DNA of 21,516 bases from Oscillospiraceae bacterium (GTDB lineage: Bacteria > Bacillota > Clostridia > Oscillospirales > Ruminococcaceae): positions 1 to 21,516 of the forward strand of contig JAHHUA010000011.1 of assembly GCA_020024235.1 (NCBI GenBank), written 5' to 3'. The translations under genes and the position numbers were made by a program. Under the pieces are notes generated by a model. The model made no database searches, had not been told where the DNA came from, and saw only the letters and a program-made list of their open reading frames with translations. Shown one piece after another: positions 21,496-21,516 of this stretch. Numbering within the stretch: position 1 is the stretch's first letter; the number at the start of each line of letters is the position of its first letter.

Positions 21496-21516
21496 ACTAA
21501 TACTAAAATATTATAT

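Overview
The window is AT-rich chromosomal DNA from a low-GC, Gram-positive, spore-forming anaerobe, most likely a member of the Clostridia. The reasons are: strong AGGAGG-type ribosome binding sites; sigma-A promoters of the TTGACA/TATAAT type; a 27-residue SpoVM homologue (endospore coat anchoring) too short for ordinary ORF calling; an rpsU product ending in the Firmicutes-type basic tail; a K+-dependent membrane pyrophosphatase; and a PadR/HAAS envelope operon. The genus cannot be settled from this sequence alone.

Layout. 1-1925 (minus strand): the 5' end of a tRNA running off the left edge with its own promoter, a TrkA-C-domain membrane protein, and a ReAV-type L-asparaginase. 2001-2914: tRNA-Arg(ACG), then about 600 bases with no convincing gene that may be a relic of a mobile element, then rpsU on the minus strand. 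3076-6440 (plus): a compact operon of family 4 uracil-DNA glycosylase, MATE exporter and RarA. 6442-6990 (minus): an unknown coiled-coil protein. 7083-9021: RqcH of ribosome quality control. 9027-9371 (minus): a small PII-like protein. 9509-11342 (plus): a DUF4358-like lipoprotein and the ribosome-associated GTPase HflX. 11444-11963: a two-helix membrane peptide converging on a minus-strand pair (56-aa membrane peptide and spoVM). 12124-12819: an XRE regulator whose membrane tail looks broken. 12885-15074 (minus): hppA with a leader of about 100 nt. 15213-15948: uridine kinase. 15947-19165: a divergent sulfur/selenium-handling module. 19173-21495 (minus): PadR, HAAS/DUF1700 and DUF4097-like operon.

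The most interesting unit is the divergent module at 15947-19165. A YedE-type transporter, a stand-alone TusA-like persulfide carrier and a DUF3343 Se/S-carrier-like protein are read leftward. A NifS-like desulfurase of the EF2568 type and a small protein with two CxxCxxC-type Fe-S motifs are read rightward. No selD, selA, selB or molybdenum hydroxylase gene is visible here, so whether the cargo is sulfur or selenium is open. Other leads are the tandem operator-like repeats over the padR promoter, the dyad at the hppA transcription start, and the spoVM/membrane peptide pair.

Several real genes are shorter than usual ORF thresholds (rpsU, spoVM, the 56-aa peptide). For several others I moved the start inward from the longest ORF to fit the ribosome binding site (asparaginase, uracil-DNA glycosylase, MATE, hppA, DUF1700, DUF4097). 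Function assignments come from reading motifs by eye; no database search was run.
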